Assembly (NCBI GenBank): GCA_900107185.1
Contig: FNPA01000013.1
Coordinates: 1 to 64,000 of the forward strand
Length of the DNA: 64,000 nt
Direction: 5' to 3'
Source: Ruminococcaceae bacterium YAD3003
GTDB lineage: Bacteria; Bacillota; Clostridia; Saccharofermentanales; Saccharofermentanaceae
In this document: piece by piece, positions 9,301 to 18,368 of the stretch
Position numbering within the stretch: position 1 is the first letter of the stretch
Layout of the letters: each line of letters begins with the position of its first letter
The notes under the pieces: model-generated
The model's database searches: none
What the model saw: the letters and a program-made list of their open reading frames with translations, nothing else
What the model was told of the DNA's origin: nothing
Position numbers and translations under genes: made by a program

Positions 9301-9878
9301 ACGAGACGGTCTTTCGCGACTTCCTTCAAAAGATTCATGACCTGGATACTGGTTTCTGTATCAAGAGCGCCCGTAGGCTCGTCTGCCAGAAGGATGTCAG
9401 GGTCATTTACGAGAGCTCTTGCTATTGCAACTCTCTGCATCTGGCCGCCAGACATCTGGTTAGGCTTCTTGTGGGCCTGCTCGCGGAGTCCGACCTTCTC
9501 TAACGCATCAAGACATCTCTGTTTACGCTCTCTTGCCGAGATTCCGGAGATAGTCAGGGCGAGTTCTACATTTGAGAGAACTGTCTGGTGAGGAATCAGG
9601 TTATAGCTCTGGAATACGAAACCGATCGTGTGGTTACGGTAAGAGTCCCAGTCCCTGTCCTTATATCTCTTTGTGGATACGCCGTTGATAATGAGGTCAC
9701 CCGAATCGTAACGGTCGAGACCTCCGATAATGTTAAGAAGCGTGGTCTTACCGGAACCTGAAGGTCCCAAAATGGCCACGAACTCATTGTCCCTGAGATT
9801 CAGGGATACACCATCCAGCGCCTTCTGAACGAGGCTGCCGGTCTTATACTCTTTTCGAATGTCTTTAATCTGTAGCAT
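6396..9878 (-). CDS. ABC transporter, ATPase fused to FtsX/MacB-type permease with giant extracytoplasmic domain
   Basis: This 1160-residue protein combines both halves of a MacB-like exporter. The N-terminal ATPase (1-230) has Walker A GPSGSGKT (residues 38-45), signature MSGGQMQRVAIARAL and Walker B ILLADEPTGALD. One transmembrane helix follows (about 262-285), then roughly 720 residues of extracytoplasmic sequence, then three helices near the C-terminus with the FtsX permease domain (about 1010-1155, including LERKKEIGILRAMGASK). MacB-type proteins are mechanotransducers or lipoprotein/peptide exporters rather than conventional importers. The extracytoplasmic part is far larger than in MacB and has repeated helical segments. 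The ribosome site is weak. No partner gene adjoins it. Confidence 0.9.
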   Translation of the reverse strand: MLQIKDIRKEYKTGSLVQKALDGVSLNLRDNEFVAILGPSGSGKTTLLNIIGGLDRYDSGDLIINGVSTKRYKDRDWDSYRNHTIGFVFQSYNLIPHQTVLSNVELALTISGISARERKQRCLDALEKVGLREQAHKKPNQMSGGQMQRVAIARALVNDPDILLADEPTGALDTETSIQVMNLLKEVAKDRLVVMVTHNPELAEEYATRIVRVKDGRIIDDSDPFELEAKANAAAPVHKNLGKASMSFLTSLVLSFNNLWTKKARTILVAFAGSIGIIGIALIASLSNGVNTYIDQTEQQTLSQYPLSIEHSSISFMSMMMVPTETWDPAAEGEITEVPSVSQLLSTVTTNDLISLKEYFDSGATNIYELTNGVEYSYSIQPQIFYYDKGTGDYRQVNPNNDFASMGLSSSSVFSSAYSMNVFFELPDNESLYIDQYNVKIGRWPENSNEAVLVLTQRGAVSDYICYAFGLRDPDELDKMIRDFSNGIEVETDQEYYTWLYEDFMGTTFKVVPAFDFYKYDEVNKVYTDMRNSETYMRDLVKNGRDLKIVGIVQPKPGEDIWMLDSGIYYYDSLVEELRDEAEDAEIVKAQLADREVNVLTGERFDEEKPDFDMSNLFSIDEDAIQNAFKFDEDKIVFDEEAFGDMSGIDFSSALGSAMPNLSSDQIDALLSGVNLKIDSDALGTGLASILTDYLDYASADPTTDYATLPDAITQYISSPAGTAVLREQLVKIVTESGAANIDPQLVASAYEAIIAGFPQYAITHGLDPLDPNNLQVYLDSPEGQAAITEQTNRITEEITNNIEITPEQAQEVAAALLEGYAAYATENNLPDPNKLEESLKGYLGTDRAQQMITYVLMTSINSEEITSAIMANVTNMTTDMMTQLAAGIQNAIGLVVARLAENMTAALTKTFENMGSALTIDQDAFADAFQFNMDSDELQSFMSEMLGGSGMSSAENNLAAFGYCDKDDLSSITIYPKDFESKDQVTKIINDYNKKVSDEGADDKNIVYTDIVGALMKSVTKIINTISYVLIAFVSISLIVSSIMIGVITYISVLERKKEIGILRAMGASKHNVAQVFNAETMITGFLAGLFGVGISLILLIPINLLIHKLAESSDISAALPWTAAVVLIILSIFLTFIGGLIPSKSASRQDPVTALRTE

Positions 9879-9977
9879 AGCATCAAAATTCTATCACGCG
9901 CAAATCTGACAATCTTTACTGTTTCTGTGAATTATTAGCAAAATTAGTGCAAACTAACTTGTTCTAACCATGACCCA

Positions 9978-10022
9978 TCCCCCGCTTTGCGCGTGTTTCC
10001 CCTTATTCCATTCAGTGGGGGA
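9978..10022. other. Imperfect inverted repeat between ABC fusion and SseB-like gene
   Basis: CCCCC and GGGGG runs about 35 bp apart could pair in this 180-bp gap. A tighter stem, CGAAGCCCCG...CGGGAGCTTCG, lies at 10047-10075 and holds the stop codon of the SseB-like gene in its loop; neither is followed by a clear U-run on the minus strand. The role is unclear. Confidence 0.3.
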
Positions 10023-10057
10023 CAGATCTATTTTTTAGGCTTAAGCGAAGCCCCGTA

Positions 10058-11527
10058 TCATAACGGGAGCTTCGAATAAAGCCATTTACTTCTCTTTGCA
10101 AATGTTTCCTTATCAGCCATCTTTGAATAGAGCTGGAACTGGATCGTCTTAATGGACTTCATGAAAGGCTTCATTACGGGAACAAGGCCCTTGCACTCAT
10201 CCTGGAAAACATCTTCCGGACAATCGATGATGCAGAAATACTTCTGATTCTTCGGTTCAGACTCAGGAGCGAGCATCAGGATCATGAGCTTTGCGATATT
10301 TGCTCTGGATCCGCAGTAAGACTTTACAGCCTTCTCAATGGCCAGAAATTCAGGATTGTTAGTAGGATTTGAGATTATGATCTTCTGAAGACCCGGGATG
10401 TCAGGACCGCCGTTGCCGATGAAGTTATCGAGCTTTGTGTTGCCAGTGCCGCCCAGAGCCAGAGATGGGTTATCAGCAGCGCCTTCACCGAATCTGTCCT
10501 TAAATGTCTTCGTCTTTACCATGTCATTAATGAGCTTGGTAGGGATCGTAATCGTAACGGGGCCGCCCGGATTTACGAGGAAACCCTTGTGGTGATCATC
10601 TCTTGCAATAGCTGCCGTCTGGGCAAAGCTCATTACAAAACGCTGGTCGAGACCGGGGCCTCCGAATCCGTGCTCCTGAGCTCTCTTAATGAGCTTGTTG
10701 TCCGTAAATACAGGAAGGAACGGTGTATCAGGATCCTGCTTGGATCTTACACCTGCGAAAGACAGGCTGCTCTTACCGTTCTTGAGCTGCTGGATCTTAA
10801 CGGGAGTTACGAACTCAGATGTCATGAGTGAATCCATAGTAATGCTGAAGTATTCGGGGTCTTTTCCGAATCTTCCGTACTCACAGAGCATAGCGAGTGT
10901 TCTGGGATTACCGGCTGCTGCCATTCCTCTGCATGTGGGATCTGACATATCTTCGATACCCTTTGCATCAGTGAGGACAGCAAATCTTCTTACAGGTCTG
11001 GAAGCATCCTCATCAGGATCAGTGGGCTGAGGCAGATTGCCTCTTGTGATCTCCAATTCAACCCTCTCGAAAGAGATCTCGTCAACATATTCCCTGTTGT
11101 CGTTTCTGATCTTCTCGATCTTTACTGTGAACTTATCGCCATTTCCCTGATAGAGATAAACCTCTGCACCGGCCTTAACAGTACCTCTCAGATTACCGCG
11201 GATGATGATGTTTCCCTCTGTTTCAGGAATTGCGCTAAGCGGGATCTCATCACAGACCATGAAGAATGTCATGCCCTGGGGTGCATAGGGTTCAGATAAC
11301 AGCTTCTGTGCAGCGAGTTTTGCCTGATCTTCGATCTGGTCCTTTGCCTTTACGGCTTCGTCCTGCTCCTGCTGTCTCTCCAGTGCCTTGGCTTCTCTCT
11401 CCTTCTGCTCTTCTTCACGAGCCTCAAGGATTATCTTCATCTCGTCTGTAACACTGTTATTCTGCTTATTTTCAGCGGGTTGAGCCGCAGTCTCTTCAGT
11501 TTTCTTTTTCTTTCCGAACAATGCCAT
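10058..11527 (-). CDS. SseB-domain protein with N-terminal coiled-coil and beta-barrel-like domain
   Basis: This 489-residue cytosolic protein opens with a charged, Lys/Glu/Gln-rich segment (about 1-85, probably coiled coil). A beta-rich section follows that resembles translation-factor domain 2 (IIIRGNLRGTVKAGAEVYLY, about 115-170). The C-terminal 280 residues carry SseB-type segments, including LPVFTDNKLIKRA, FLVNPGGPVTI and an SseB_C-like end. SseB proteins were named for a serine-sensitivity phenotype and have no firm biochemical role. The start is uncertain: an AGGGAGG site lies 12 nt before the ATG used here and directly abuts an alternative in-frame ATG at 11539. Confidence 0.65.
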   Translation of the reverse strand: MALFGKKKKTEETAAQPAENKQNNSVTDEMKIILEAREEEQKEREAKALERQQEQDEAVKAKDQIEDQAKLAAQKLLSEPYAPQGMTFFMVCDEIPLSAIPETEGNIIIRGNLRGTVKAGAEVYLYQGNGDKFTVKIEKIRNDNREYVDEISFERVELEITRGNLPQPTDPDEDASRPVRRFAVLTDAKGIEDMSDPTCRGMAAAGNPRTLAMLCEYGRFGKDPEYFSITMDSLMTSEFVTPVKIQQLKNGKSSLSFAGVRSKQDPDTPFLPVFTDNKLIKRAQEHGFGGPGLDQRFVMSFAQTAAIARDDHHKGFLVNPGGPVTITIPTKLINDMVKTKTFKDRFGEGAADNPSLALGGTGNTKLDNFIGNGGPDIPGLQKIIISNPTNNPEFLAIEKAVKSYCGSRANIAKLMILMLAPESEPKNQKYFCIIDCPEDVFQDECKGLVPVMKPFMKSIKTIQFQLYSKMADKETFAKRSKWLYSKLPL

Positions 11528-11670
11528 TTTAACTAGCATCCTCCCTGATTCTTTTTACAAAAAAGAATTATAACACACAGGGGGTATACATTTCCTGCCC
11601 AAGCCTTTACAGTTCGCAGCCATGAGGAATAAAATATCGCCATAACACATATCAAAAAGGACTCCTGGTC

Positions 11671-12303
11671 ATGGAAGAATACGACAGACAAGATATTTTC
11701 GATAAGGCTGCACAGGCTTACGATCACGCTGAAGCAACGATCAAGGCCATGGATGATGTTTTCCAGAATGTCACCGGCAATAATTACGATGCTTCCTTAA
11801 CACTCGCCCAGTTCGACATGATCTTACAGGGTGTCCTCTTGAGCGTCGCCTGCGCCGACGGTACTTTCGATGTGTTAGAGCAGGATTTTATAAGGCAGTT
11901 TGCCATGCACGGCGACCTCCTGGAATACATCAGATCCGATTCCAACGGCGAAGTTGACCTCACATGGGATGCGATCGCGGATCTGCCTGATGAACTGGTC
12001 TCAACGATCCTTCAGGTCCTGCCCAGTGTTCTCGATGACCAGTGTGAGAGCTTCGTATATCCTCTCGCGGCCGTCGACTTCTCATACAGCCAGTACGGCA
12101 GCGTAATAACAACGCCCGGAGATTTCCTTAAGTCCATTGAATCTGACATGATCCAGATTGCGGGCCTTTTGGCATTCGTTGATTCTGAAGGCACAGATGA
12201 AGAGATCAATGCCGCAGTTCAGATGATCTACGAATTGGAGGGCAAGCATTGGAGAGATCTGTTGTCAGGAAGAGCATTGGGCTCCGGCCAGGAAAAACAG
12301 TAA
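11671..12303 (+). CDS. Hypothetical cytosolic protein with TerB-like segment
   Basis: This 210-residue acidic, helical protein has no signal or membrane segment. The stretch LSVACADGTFDVLEQDFI (around residue 55-72) resembles the helical pattern of TerB/tellurite-resistance-like domains, where an ADG...E motif is typical. This is weak evidence, so I do not assign a function. It is divergent from the SseB-like gene and convergent with the CAP-domain gene, with only 8 bp to the latter. AAGGA precedes the ATG. Confidence 0.5.
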   Translation: MEEYDRQDIFDKAAQAYDHAEATIKAMDDVFQNVTGNNYDASLTLAQFDMILQGVLLSVACADGTFDVLEQDFIRQFAMHGDLLEYIRSDSNGEVDLTWDAIADLPDELVSTILQVLPSVLDDQCESFVYPLAAVDFSYSQYGSVITTPGDFLKSIESDMIQIAGLLAFVDSEGTDEEINAAVQMIYELEGKHWRDLLSGRALGSGQEKQ

Positions 12304-12311
12304 TTTCCTGA

Positions 12312-13661
12312 TCAATAACCGAATTCCTGTACCCAGTAGTAGTAATATCCGCCGTCCATGTAATAGAGCGCGGCGCCGAATGTCCTGTAATCAGGATTCA
12401 TAATATTGTCACGGTGTCCCGGTGAATTCATCCATGCGTTGAATACTTCCTGAGCAGAAGTCTGGCCATACGCAATATTCTCAGCCCACATAGCATCCTG
12501 ATTTACCGTATACCAGGAAGATCCGTCAGGTCTCTCGTGGTTTCTGTTCTGTTCTTCACTTAAGTACGGGAGCTCTCCGGCACGGATAGCGGCACAGTTC
12601 TCGAGCGTGGAAGACCATGTGAGCGGAGCAAGACCTGCTGCAGTGCGTGCTTCGTTCGTAAGGTCCAGGAGTTCCTGGCCATAAGATGATGCGCCGGAAT
12701 AGGAATCACCTGATCCTGAAGTGTCTTCGTAATATGTATCAGCAGCTGACTCTTCTACAGGAGTAGCATCTCCGCCTGCTGAAGATGCTGCATCGGCTGC
12801 CTCGGGTGAACCAGCGGGAGCATAACCAGTATTATCAATGATCTCCTCGTCAGGATTCTCTTCGATCCATGTGTCTCTGGGCTCAAGATAGCTCAGGACG
12901 TAATACTCTGCGTTCATGTAAACGATCTTGTACCATTCACCGGAAACGGCAGCAACGATAACACGCTCACCTGCCTTGAGATCCATGCTGTTACCAGTGC
13001 TCTCAATATCAGGCATGTTATATGCCCTGGTATTCATGGTAACTACGTACTCAAAATCAGTACCGGTAACGGGAACAAAATATCTGATTCCCTGTGAATT
13101 CTCAGGATCAATATGCTTGTCAGCGGCATCTTCGGGAGCATCTGTCTTAATGATGTCCGCACTCTTTACGAAATAGATCTGGCCTCCGAATCTGATCGAT
13201 GCCCATCCGTCTCTGGAAAAGCCCAGGACCTCAAAGGATCTGCCTTCCTGGAGCGACGGTCTCTCATCTTCTGTCTCGACATCTTTGGGCTCGGCATACA
13301 GAGTGAGTCTGCCCTCTTTGGACATGTAGTAATTATCGCCGACAGGTGTCGTTATGAAAATGAGAATGTTATCGTGTTCATTTACGGGGATCAGCTCAAC
13401 GAAATCCTCGCCGTTATCCAAAGCGGCTTCAGGATCTATATCGCCTTCTTCGGTTGGCTGTGTTTCCTGTGAGAGTTCGACCTCAATAAGAACCGTACCC
13501 TCACTGCCTACAGGCGCAATGATGGGTTCAGGCTGGGTATCGGATCTGGTGTATTTTGTAACCCTGTAAATCGCAAAGGCAAAAATACCCAAAACAATAA
13601 CCAGAAGTCCTGCGATGAGGAATTCATACCTGGTCTTTAAATCTGTTTTCTTTCCGGTCAT
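12312..13661 (-). CDS. Membrane-anchored CAP (SCP/PR-1) domain protein with SH3-like modules
   Basis: This 449-residue protein has an N-terminal transmembrane anchor (about 12-34) and an extracellular part. Two SH3b-like modules appear at about 105-170 and 200-265, followed by a Ser/Ala/Glu-rich linker. A C-terminal CAP domain (about 325-449) carries the family motifs HERPDG, AENIAYG and WMNSPGHRDNIMNP. Bacterial CAP proteins with SH3 domains are thought to act at the cell wall; the biochemical activity is unknown. I chose the ATG at 13661 because GAGGG lies 6 bp upstream; an earlier in-frame ATG at 13673 lacks a site. Confidence 0.85.
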   Translation of the reverse strand: MTGKKTDLKTRYEFLIAGLLVIVLGIFAFAIYRVTKYTRSDTQPEPIIAPVGSEGTVLIEVELSQETQPTEEGDIDPEAALDNGEDFVELIPVNEHDNILIFITTPVGDNYYMSKEGRLTLYAEPKDVETEDERPSLQEGRSFEVLGFSRDGWASIRFGGQIYFVKSADIIKTDAPEDAADKHIDPENSQGIRYFVPVTGTDFEYVVTMNTRAYNMPDIESTGNSMDLKAGERVIVAAVSGEWYKIVYMNAEYYVLSYLEPRDTWIEENPDEEIIDNTGYAPAGSPEAADAASSAGGDATPVEESAADTYYEDTSGSGDSYSGASSYGQELLDLTNEARTAAGLAPLTWSSTLENCAAIRAGELPYLSEEQNRNHERPDGSSWYTVNQDAMWAENIAYGQTSAQEVFNAWMNSPGHRDNIMNPDYRTFGAALYYMDGGYYYYWVQEFGY

Positions 13662-13865
13662 AACAACCCTCATTCCCGGTTTTCCGATGCGTCACTCGAA
13701 CGCCCCCTGCCCGAAAAACCGAATTCCACCTATTAATAATAATATTGCGAAAACCTGTTTGCAACCTTTCGAGGTGTACGGGACCCGGCATGGGGAGGGT
13801 GTATCAAGCAAAACTGTCAAATTTTTGCTATACTTTTAGAAGTTTGAATAAGAGGAGGGACTTTC

Positions 13866-15332
13866 ATGGATAAGAAAAAGGGACTTATCATCGGAGGTTC
13901 GGCAGCAGGCGCGGCTCTGATCGCACTGGTAGTTTCATCTCTGGTGCTCGCTAACAGACCCAATGCCCTGATCATAAGAGCTGCAGCTAACACTATTTCA
14001 GATGCCAAGAGAATTGAGATCATCGACCTCGCAGACGATGTTGCAAACGGCGGTTCCATCGCGGTTTCCGCAAACCTCGACAAGCTGGCAAATGACGATG
14101 TTTATGCTGAGGCAAAGATCTATACAAATGCTGCTAATCTGAAAAGCGCTTATGAATTGACATTAACAGAGGACGACGACGTAATCCTCAATTCAAAGGC
14201 TATGTTCAATGAAGGCAAGTTCGCCTTCTCATGTCCTGAACTCTTCGACGGCACATACGGCGTTAACTATAGGAACCTCGCCAAGAATCTTCCCGGATCG
14301 ATATTCGATCCTGATGAAGAGACAGACTATTCATTAGATGACGAGCAGTTCGAACGCTACCTGAATCTTAATGACACAGTTAAGAACGATAAAAACCTCC
14401 AGCGTGATGTAACAAACATGACAGCTAAGTACAGACAGGTTGCCATCAAGACATTCGTCAAGTACGCTGAGGTCGGCAGAGGCAGCAAGACAATTACTGT
14501 CGGCGGCGAGAAGATCAACTGCACGGTTATCACACTGACACTTGATGAAGAAGCTCTCGCAGCAGCAACAAGAGACATTATCGAGTATGCAAACAACGAT
14601 AAGGATCTCGAGAAGCTCCTTTACCGTGTTGCTTCTAACAGCATGTATACGGATCCTGATGAATACGTAGACAATTTCTTCGATTCATTGGATGAGATGG
14701 ACGACGCACTCGATAATCTCGAAGATGAGGATATCGAACTCTCAATGGATTTCTACATCACAAAATCAGGCAGAAGACTCGCAAGACTCGATGCTGAAGT
14801 TGAAGTCGACAGAGAGAGAACTGAATTATCCATCCTCCTCGGTAAGAACGTTAAAACTTCAAAGGAGATCAGCCTCACAGCTTCCAACAGTGACGGCGAT
14901 ACTTTCTCCATCACATACACTGTCAAGGAAAACAGCGCAAAGGCTTATGAAGCTGAGCTCGAGTTCTCAGAGGGCGACTCAAGATACGGATACGAAGACA
15001 AGGTCGTAGTCAAGGTTGAGTGGGATAAGAAGTCCGGAGATTTCGAGTTCAAGTATAAGGGTGATTACGACAACCTCGTCATCAAGGGTAATCTCCTCCA
15101 GAAGGGTGACAAATATATCTTCGAGCTCACAAATATCAGAACTGGAAACTCACCTGTTCCTTACGTAAAAACTCTCGAACTCACGATTACAATCGACAGA
15201 AATGACCCTATGCCCAACGTTCCTGCAAGATATACCGAGATCACGACAATGAACGAGCGCGATTTCAAGCATCTGAAAGAAGATATTGAGGACGGTATCA
15301 ATAAGATCGAAGAGGAGTATTTCGAGCATTAA
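13866..15332 (+). CDS. Exported or membrane-anchored protein of unknown family
   Basis: This 488-residue protein has an N-terminal hydrophobic segment (about 6-28) and a large hydrophilic, beta-rich extracellular domain with many Asp, Glu and Lys residues. I recognise no domain. It has a strong GAGGAGGGA ribosome site, stands alone and ends in its own terminator. The anchor plus a tandem beta-rich body is the layout of surface lipid-binding or protein-binding proteins, but nothing in the sequence fixes a role. Confidence 0.6.
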   Translation: MDKKKGLIIGGSAAGAALIALVVSSLVLANRPNALIIRAAANTISDAKRIEIIDLADDVANGGSIAVSANLDKLANDDVYAEAKIYTNAANLKSAYELTLTEDDDVILNSKAMFNEGKFAFSCPELFDGTYGVNYRNLAKNLPGSIFDPDEETDYSLDDEQFERYLNLNDTVKNDKNLQRDVTNMTAKYRQVAIKTFVKYAEVGRGSKTITVGGEKINCTVITLTLDEEALAAATRDIIEYANNDKDLEKLLYRVASNSMYTDPDEYVDNFFDSLDEMDDALDNLEDEDIELSMDFYITKSGRRLARLDAEVEVDRERTELSILLGKNVKTSKEISLTASNSDGDTFSITYTVKENSAKAYEAELEFSEGDSRYGYEDKVVVKVEWDKKSGDFEFKYKGDYDNLVIKGNLLQKGDKYIFELTNIRTGNSPVPYVKTLELTITIDRNDPMPNVPARYTEITTMNERDFKHLKEDIEDGINKIEEEYFEH

Positions 15333-15370
15333 ACAACTCTTTCGGGCAGCGAAAGAAATTTTAATTAACT

Positions 15371-15406
15371 AAAGTCCCGCCCTTTAAATCGGCGGGGCTT
15401 TGTTTT
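15371..15406 (+). terminator. Rho-independent terminator
   Basis: AAAGTCCCGCC...GGCGGGGCTTT forms a GC-rich stem with loop CTTTAAATC, followed by TGTTTT. It ends the exported-protein gene upstream of pntAA. Confidence 0.85.
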
Positions 15407-15466
15407 ATACTTTAAAAGTTCACGTGTATTTTTATTTACACAATCCTAGTCAAAAGAGGTGTGCAC

Positions 15467-16594
15467 ATGAAGAAAGTTCTGGTATGCAAGGAAAGCCTGC
15501 CTGCCGAGACTCGTGTTGCGCTTATCCCCGATGACATCAAGAAGCTCACGGGTATGGGCTTCGAGTTCACGGTCGTAAGCGGCGCAGGTCTTAAGAGCGG
15601 CTTTGAAGATGCGGATTACGAACAAGCCGGTGCCAAGATCGTCAAGAAAGAAAAAGACGGTCTCAAGGATGCCGAGATTGTTGTCAGAATCCTCAAGCCC
15701 GATACAGCTGACGGCATGAATCCCGACACGGTTCACATCAGCTATCTTGACCCCTTCAACGAGAAGGAACTCCTCAACGGATTTGCCAAGAACAACATCC
15801 AGGCAGTATCCCTCGAGATGATCCCCAGAACAACACTGGCCCAGAAGATGGATGTTCAGTCTTCACAGACATCTCTTGCAGGTTACGTTGCAGTTCTCAA
15901 TGCAGCTGCCCGCATGCCTAAGATCCTTCCGATGATGGTTACACCTGCAGGAACTATCAATCCTGCCAGAGTATTCGTTATCGGCGTAGGTGTTGCAGGA
16001 CTCCAGGCTATCGCTACTGCAAAGAGACTCGGTGCACGTGTTGATGCCTTTGACACCAGACCGGTCGTTGAAGAGCAGGTTAAATCTCTTGGTGCTAACT
16101 TCGTTAAGATCGACCTCGGCGAGATGGGCCAGACAGCACAGGGTTATGCAAAGGAACTCACACCCGAGCAGATCGCCAAGCAGCAGGAAGCTCAGGCTAA
16201 GGTTTGTGAGAAATCTAATATCATCATCACTACAGCGAAGGTCTTCGGACGTAAGGCTCCTGTCCTCATCAAGAAGGACGTTATCGACCGTATGCAGAAG
16301 GGTACTGTCATTGTAGATATGGCTGTTTCCACAGGCGGTAACGTTGAAGGCAGCGACCCTGAGAAGGTTGTAGTTACAGACAACGGCGTAGTCATCCTTC
16401 CGGGTGACGAGTTACAGCGTCAGGTACCGTGGGATGCTTCAAAGATGCTCTCAGGTAACATCTACGCATTCCTTACACACTTCTATAACAAGGAGACAAA
16501 GGAATTCGAAGTTAAGATGACTGACGAGATCATGAAGGGCTGCCTTCTCACACAGGGCGGTGCCATCATCCACGACAGATTTAAGGAGGCCTAA
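15467..16594 (+). CDS. pntAA: NAD(P) transhydrogenase alpha subunit part 1 (NAD-binding domain I)
   Basis: This 375-residue soluble subunit binds NAD(H) in the proton-translocating transhydrogenase, which exchanges hydride between NADH and NADP+ using the membrane proton gradient. The alanine-dehydrogenase/PntA fold is clear: an N-terminal domain starting KVLVCKESLPAETRVALIP, then the NAD-binding loop VIGVGVAGLQAIATAKRLGA with FDTRP after it. The ATG at 15467 follows AGAGGTG; an in-frame GTG at 15461 overlaps that site and is less likely. It is the first gene of a pntAA-pntAB-pntB operon, the split three-subunit form common in bacteria. Confidence 0.95.
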   Translation: MKKVLVCKESLPAETRVALIPDDIKKLTGMGFEFTVVSGAGLKSGFEDADYEQAGAKIVKKEKDGLKDAEIVVRILKPDTADGMNPDTVHISYLDPFNEKELLNGFAKNNIQAVSLEMIPRTTLAQKMDVQSSQTSLAGYVAVLNAAARMPKILPMMVTPAGTINPARVFVIGVGVAGLQAIATAKRLGARVDAFDTRPVVEEQVKSLGANFVKIDLGEMGQTAQGYAKELTPEQIAKQQEAQAKVCEKSNIIITTAKVFGRKAPVLIKKDVIDRMQKGTVIVDMAVSTGGNVEGSDPEKVVVTDNGVVILPGDELQRQVPWDASKMLSGNIYAFLTHFYNKETKEFEVKMTDEIMKGCLLTQGGAIIHDRFKEA

Positions 16595-16597
16595 TAT

Positions 16598-16912
16598 ATG
16601 GAGATTTCCACAGATACAATTATGCTCTTGATCTTCGTATTCATTATCGCTGCCTATTTAGGTGTCGAGCTCATCTCGAAGGTCCCTTCACAGCTTCATA
16701 CTCCTCTCATGAGCGGTACGAACGCTATCTCCGGTATCACGATCGTCGGTGCTATCGCAGCTACGGCTATTAACGCATCCGGCAATCACGTTTTCGGAAT
16801 CATTCTCGGTACGATCGCTATCTTCTTCGCTACCGTTAACGTTATCGGCGGCTATCTCGTTACAGACAGAATGCTCGCTATGTTCAAGAAGAAGGAGGCA
16901 CCTAAGAAATGA
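16598..16912 (+). CDS. pntAB: NAD(P) transhydrogenase alpha subunit part 2 (membrane)
   Basis: This 104-residue protein has three to four hydrophobic helices and the conserved LGVELISKVPSQLHTPLMSGTNA region of the PntA C-terminal membrane domain. It forms part of the proton channel (domain II). It begins 3 bp after pntAA with a good AAGGAGG site and overlaps pntB by 4 bp. Confidence 0.93.
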   Translation: MEISTDTIMLLIFVFIIAAYLGVELISKVPSQLHTPLMSGTNAISGITIVGAIAATAINASGNHVFGIILGTIAIFFATVNVIGGYLVTDRMLAMFKKKEAPKK

Positions 16913-18303
16913 GTGACTATATCTGCATAGTGCTTTACATGGTTTCTTGTGTCCTCTTCATCATGGGCATCAAGAAACTCGGAAAAGCAGACACAGCCCG
17001 TAAGGGTAACCTCTATTCTTCAATCGGTATGCTCATCGCAGTCGTATCCGTTCTCATTTCACAGGACGTTATCGACGGCGGTTTCGTAAGCTACCTTCTC
17101 ATCATCCTCGCTGTATTAGGCGGTAGCGTTGTAGGCTTCATCTGGTCAAAGAAGGTCGAGATGACAGGAATGCCCCAGCTCGTTGCTCTCTTCAACGGTT
17201 TCGGCGGTCTGTCCTCAATGCTCGTTGCTATCTCACAGTTCGTAGCAGGCGTTACAGAGGATGCATTCACAGCTCTCACACTGGGCCTCACGATCCTCAT
17301 CGGTGCTGTTGCTTTCACAGGTTCACTTATTGCCTGGGGTAAGCTCGCAGGCCTCAAGATTTTCAAGAAGAATTTCGTAATTCCCGGCAAGAACTTCATC
17401 AACGCAGGTATCCTCGCTGTTGCTCTTCTCGGAATCCTCTTCATCTGCATCTCACCTGAAGGCGGTCTCGGTGTTGCAGGCGTCATCCTCACAACACTCG
17501 CATCACTGGTATTGGGCGTCACAATGGTTATCACCATCGGAGGCGGCGATATGCCGGTTATCATTTCTTTCCTTAACGCACTCTCAGGTCTCGCTGCTGC
17601 TTTCGCAGGTTTCCCTATCGGAAATACGGTTCTTATCGTATCAGGATGCCTCGTAGGTGCATCAGGCGTCATCCTTACACTCATCATGTGCAAGGCTATG
17701 AACAAGTCTTTCGCATCTCTCCTCTTCAAGACAGTTAAGAAGAAGGCTTCTGCTGTTGAGGGTGAGCACAAGGAACCCAAGTCAATGTCTGTTGAAGACG
17801 CATTCCTCATTCTCGAAGCTGCAAAGAGCGTCGTATTCGTACCCGGTTACGGTATGGCTGTTGCCCAGGCACAGCATGCTGTTAAGGAACTCTGCGACGT
17901 ATTGGAAGAGAACGGTTGTGAAGTTAACTTCGCTATCCACCCTGTTGCAGGACGTATGCCCGGTCACATGAACGTTCTCCTCGCTGAGGCTAACGTTCCT
18001 TACGAGCAGCTCAAGACATCCGACGAATTGAATCCCCAGATGGCTAACACAGACATCGCTATCGTCATCGGTGCTAACGACGTTGTTAACCCCGCAGCTA
18101 TCAACGATGAGTCCTCACCTATTTACGGTATGCCTATCGTTAATGCTTTCGAGGCGCGCACGGTATTCGTACTGAAGCGTGGTCAGGGTACAGGTTTCTC
18201 GGGCATCGAGAACCCGCTGTTCACAATGGACAACACCATCATGATCTACGGCGACGCAAAGCAGACTGTTTCACAGCTCGTTGTCGAGTTCGAGAACAAC
18301 TGA
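16909..18303 (+). CDS. pntB: NAD(P) transhydrogenase beta subunit
   Basis: This 464-residue subunit has eight to nine membrane helices (about 1-265, proton channel domain II). The C-terminal NADP-binding domain III carries VPGYGMAVAQAQH, HPVAGRMPGHMNVLLAEA and IGANDVVNPAA, all standard for PntB. Length is typical. The ATG overlaps pntAB (ATGA). The complete operon suggests the cell needs NADPH for biosynthesis at the expense of NADH and proton-motive force. Confidence 0.96.
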   Translation: MSDYICIVLYMVSCVLFIMGIKKLGKADTARKGNLYSSIGMLIAVVSVLISQDVIDGGFVSYLLIILAVLGGSVVGFIWSKKVEMTGMPQLVALFNGFGGLSSMLVAISQFVAGVTEDAFTALTLGLTILIGAVAFTGSLIAWGKLAGLKIFKKNFVIPGKNFINAGILAVALLGILFICISPEGGLGVAGVILTTLASLVLGVTMVITIGGGDMPVIISFLNALSGLAAAFAGFPIGNTVLIVSGCLVGASGVILTLIMCKAMNKSFASLLFKTVKKKASAVEGEHKEPKSMSVEDAFLILEAAKSVVFVPGYGMAVAQAQHAVKELCDVLEENGCEVNFAIHPVAGRMPGHMNVLLAEANVPYEQLKTSDELNPQMANTDIAIVIGANDVVNPAAINDESSPIYGMPIVNAFEARTVFVLKRGQGTGFSGIENPLFTMDNTIMIYGDAKQTVSQLVVEFENN

Positions 18304-18321
18304 TAAAAGTTCAGATAAAGC

Positions 18322-18354
18322 AAAGGCTGTCTCTTAGGAGGCAGCCTTTTTTAT
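18322..18354. terminator. Terminator after pntB
   Basis: AAAGGCTGTCTC...GGAGGCAGCCTTTT forms a strong stem with a short TTA loop, followed by TTTTTTAT. It lies between convergent genes. Confidence 0.88.
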
Positions 18355-18368
18355 TTGTGTGATTATGT

